Source of the DNA: Apium graveolens
Lineage: Eukaryota > Streptophyta > Magnoliopsida > Apiales > Apiaceae
Assembly: GCF_009905375.1 (NCBI RefSeq)
Contig: NC_133650.1
Coordinates: 170,580,518-170,644,517 of the forward strand
Reading direction: 5' to 3'
Length of the DNA stretch: 64,000 bases
The position numbers and the translations under genes were made by a program. Below, one piece after another: positions 61,669-64,000 of this stretch; position 1 is the first letter of the stretch; each line of letters begins with the position of its first letter. The notes below the pieces were generated by a model, which ran no database searches, was not told where the DNA came from, and saw only the letters and a list, made by a program, of their open reading frames with translations.

Positions 61669-64000
61669 CAAATAGACTGTAAGAATAAAAGTGTAGTATT
61701 AAGTACACCTCAAGGTAAGAAAGTGATAATCAAGGGCCAAAGGCAAACTAAGACATTCCTCACCTCGATGCAAGCAAATAAGTTGATTCAGAAAGGATAC
61801 GAGGCGTATTTGGCGTATGTAGTTGATAAGAGTAGTGAAGTTTCCAATCCGGAAGACATTCCAGTAGTAAGAGATTTTCTAGACGTTTTTCCTGAAGAGC
61901 TTCCTGGCTTACCCCCGGACCGACAAATTGAGTTTACAATAGATCTTGCACCCGACACCGAGCCTGTTTCGAAAGCTCCATATAGGATGGCACCAACGGA
62001 GATGAAGGAATTAGCAAAACAGATACAGAAACTATTAGACAAGGGATTTGTAAGACCAAGTGTTTCACCGTGGGGCGCGCCAGTTTTGTTTTTGAAGAAA
62101 AAGGACGGGAGCATAAAACTTTGTATAGATTATCGAGAATTGAACAAGTTGACGATTAAGAATAGATACCATTTTCCCAGAATTGATGATCTGTTTGACC
62201 AACTCAAAGGAACCTCTTATTTTTTCAAAGATTGATCTACGACCAGGATATCACCAATTGAAGATTAAGTCTGAGGATATACCGAAAATGGCTTTTCGAA
62301 CAAGATATGGACATTACGAATTTCTCGTTATGGCTTTTGGGTTGACGAATGCACCGGCTTCTTTCATGGATTTAATGAATCATGTATTCAAGGAGTAGTT
62401 GGACAAGTTTGTCATAGTTTTCATCGATGATATTTTAGTATATTCAAAGACAGAAGCTGATCACGCGGAACATCTAAGAATAGTTTTGGAAGTATTGCGG
62501 AAGGAGAGATTGTATGCCAAGTTCTCGAAGTGCGAGTTTTGGTTAACAGGAGTAAGATTTCTAGGGCATATAGTTGGAAGTGAAGGGATTAGGGTAGATC
62601 CTGAAAAGATTGAGGCTGTAATGAATTGGGAGGCATCGAAGATGCCTACAGAAGTAAAAAGTTTTATGGGACTAGCGGGATACTATAGAAGATTTGTAAA
62701 GATTTTTTGAAGATTGTCGTACCACTGACCAAATTGACAAGGAAGAATGAGAAGTTTGAATGGAAGGAGAAGTGTGAAAGTAGTTTTCAAGAATTGAAGA
62801 AAAGACTGGTAACTGCTCTGGTTTTAGCATTACTAGATGATAAGAGAGATTTTGTGATATATAGCGATGCCTCTTCTAAAGGACTTGGATGTGTATTGAT
62901 ACAACACGGGAAGGTGATATCGTATGCTTCAAGGAAACTTAAACCACATGAACAGAAGTATCCGACTCATGACTTAGAATTAGCCGCGATAGTGTTTGCT
63001 TTAAAATTATGGAGACACTACTTATATGGGGAAAAGTGCGAGATATACACGGATCGAAAAAGTCTAAAGTACCTCTTCACTGAGAAAGAGCTAAATATGA
63101 GACAGCGCCGATGGTTGGAATTGATCAAAGACTACGATTGTTCGATACAATATCATCCGAGAAAGGCCAACATGGTAGCAGATGCTCTGAGTAGGAAGGA
63201 AAAGCTAAGTATGATAACAATGCCGAAGGAATTATCTGATGAAGTTAAAAAATTGCAATTAGAGCTTTGTGAACATGGAGGAGCGGAAGAAATGTGTTGT
63301 GCCATTACTTTTCAACCAACACTAGTAGAGAGGATAAAGAAATGCCAAGATGAAGTAATGACTCAAGAGAATAATCAGTTGACAGGAGAAGAGATATGTA
63401 CACAAAAAGACGAACAATGTGTGTTGAGATTTTCGACAAGAATTTGGATCCCAAATGTGACTGAATTGAAGAAGGATATTTTGCAAGAAGCACACAACTC
63501 AAGATTTTCGATTCACCCAGGAAGTACCAAAATGTACCATAATTTGAAGAAGAGCTTCTGGTAGCCGAACATGAAAAGAGAGATTGCAGAATGGGTTTCA
63601 AAATGCGACACATGCCTAAGAGTGAAAGCAGAACATCAGAAACCAAGTGGTTTGATTCAACTATTGAAGATTCCAGAATGGAAGTGGGAAAATATTGACA
63701 TAGATCTTGTAGTGGGTTTACCGCGAACACGTTCTGGACACGATGCAATTTGGATGATAGTAGACCTCCTTACAAAATCGGCTCATTTTCTTCTAATCAA
63801 TGAGAAGTCTTCGTTAGACAGTCCAGTTCATATTTATGTACACAAAATCGTGTTACGCCATGATGTACCTATATCGATAGTTTCAGAATGAGACCCACGA
63901 TTCAATTCGAGGTTCTGGAGGCAATTTCAAGAAAATCTCGGAACAAAATTAAACATGAGTACGTCATATCATCCACAAATCGATGGCCAAAGCGAACAAA
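61669..64000 (+). pseudogene. Pol of element B, second part, runs off the window
   Basis: It continues the polyprotein broken at 20620, beginning [10 protein letters not shown]. Only about four codons are missing compared with C and D. The RT has an extra T near 62222, [10 protein letters not shown] near 62415 and a stop at 62396. A frame change near 62705 is followed by RNase H ([10 protein letters not shown]), an integrase zinc site ([16 protein letters not shown] ... CDTC), TAG 63562, and the integrase core. In that core the second catalytic Asp region reads VSE*DPRF: the usual SDRDPRF has Asp to Glu and Arg to stop (TGA 63889). It ends at [12 protein letters not shown] with the remainder, and B's 3' LTR, beyond the window. 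Confidence 0.88.

Noticed and set aside
1..64000. Host genes, tRNA, rRNA, CRISPR, bacterial operons
   Set aside because: No exon-intron host gene, cloverleaf or regularly spaced array was seen. All coding similarity is to retroelement domains.

Overview
This is plant nuclear DNA, probably from a large, repeat-rich eudicot genome. I cannot name the species from the sequence. I see no host gene, tRNA, rRNA or CRISPR array. Essentially all 64 kb is LTR retrotransposons inserted into one another. Their primer-binding sites resemble initiator tRNA-Met (TGGTATCAGAG), and the gypsy elements end in chromodomain-like integrase tails.

The nest can be read from target-site duplications (TSDs) and interrupted reading frames. 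The base layer is gypsy element A (coding 11724-16274, 3' LTR from 16314). On the left A is interrupted by a minus-strand SIRE-type copia element (6156-10672). That element's gag holds a solo LTR of its own family (8016-9038, TSD TCTAT), and its protease motif is cut by a plus-strand copia element (1-6155, 5' end outside the window). On the right, A's 3' LTR is interrupted by gypsy B (17182-20620, resuming 61669-64000). B's protease is interrupted by gypsy D (5' LTR from 20621, coding 52997-57600, 3' LTR 57635-61668). D's 5' LTR is interrupted by gypsy C (21082-48639, TSD GTCCT). C's leader is interrupted by element E (25629-39393, TSD AGTTG). That makes eight elements, with up to five layers on the right side.

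A, B, C and D have the gag-protease-RT-RNase H-integrase-chromodomain order of Tekay/Del-like chromoviruses. All coding regions carry stops or frameshifts. C is the least damaged. E has well-preserved LTRs but a badly decayed, rearranged interior, so it was probably mobilised in trans.

The most unusual feature is in the roughly 4-kb LTRs of C, D and E. Each carries, in its last 250 bp, a short ATG-initiated frame whose first ten residues match the histone H3 tail in register (K4, R8 and K9 in all three; KQTARK in D). In all six LTR copies the ATG lies exactly 9 nt after an AG acceptor-like site, and the frame runs into an AG|GTAG donor-like site. In C, and in D if an indel is allowed for, the exon's phase matches a non-gag leader ORF that begins directly after another acceptor. 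I infer an LTR-encoded exon that gives a spliced accessory protein with an H3-like N-terminus.
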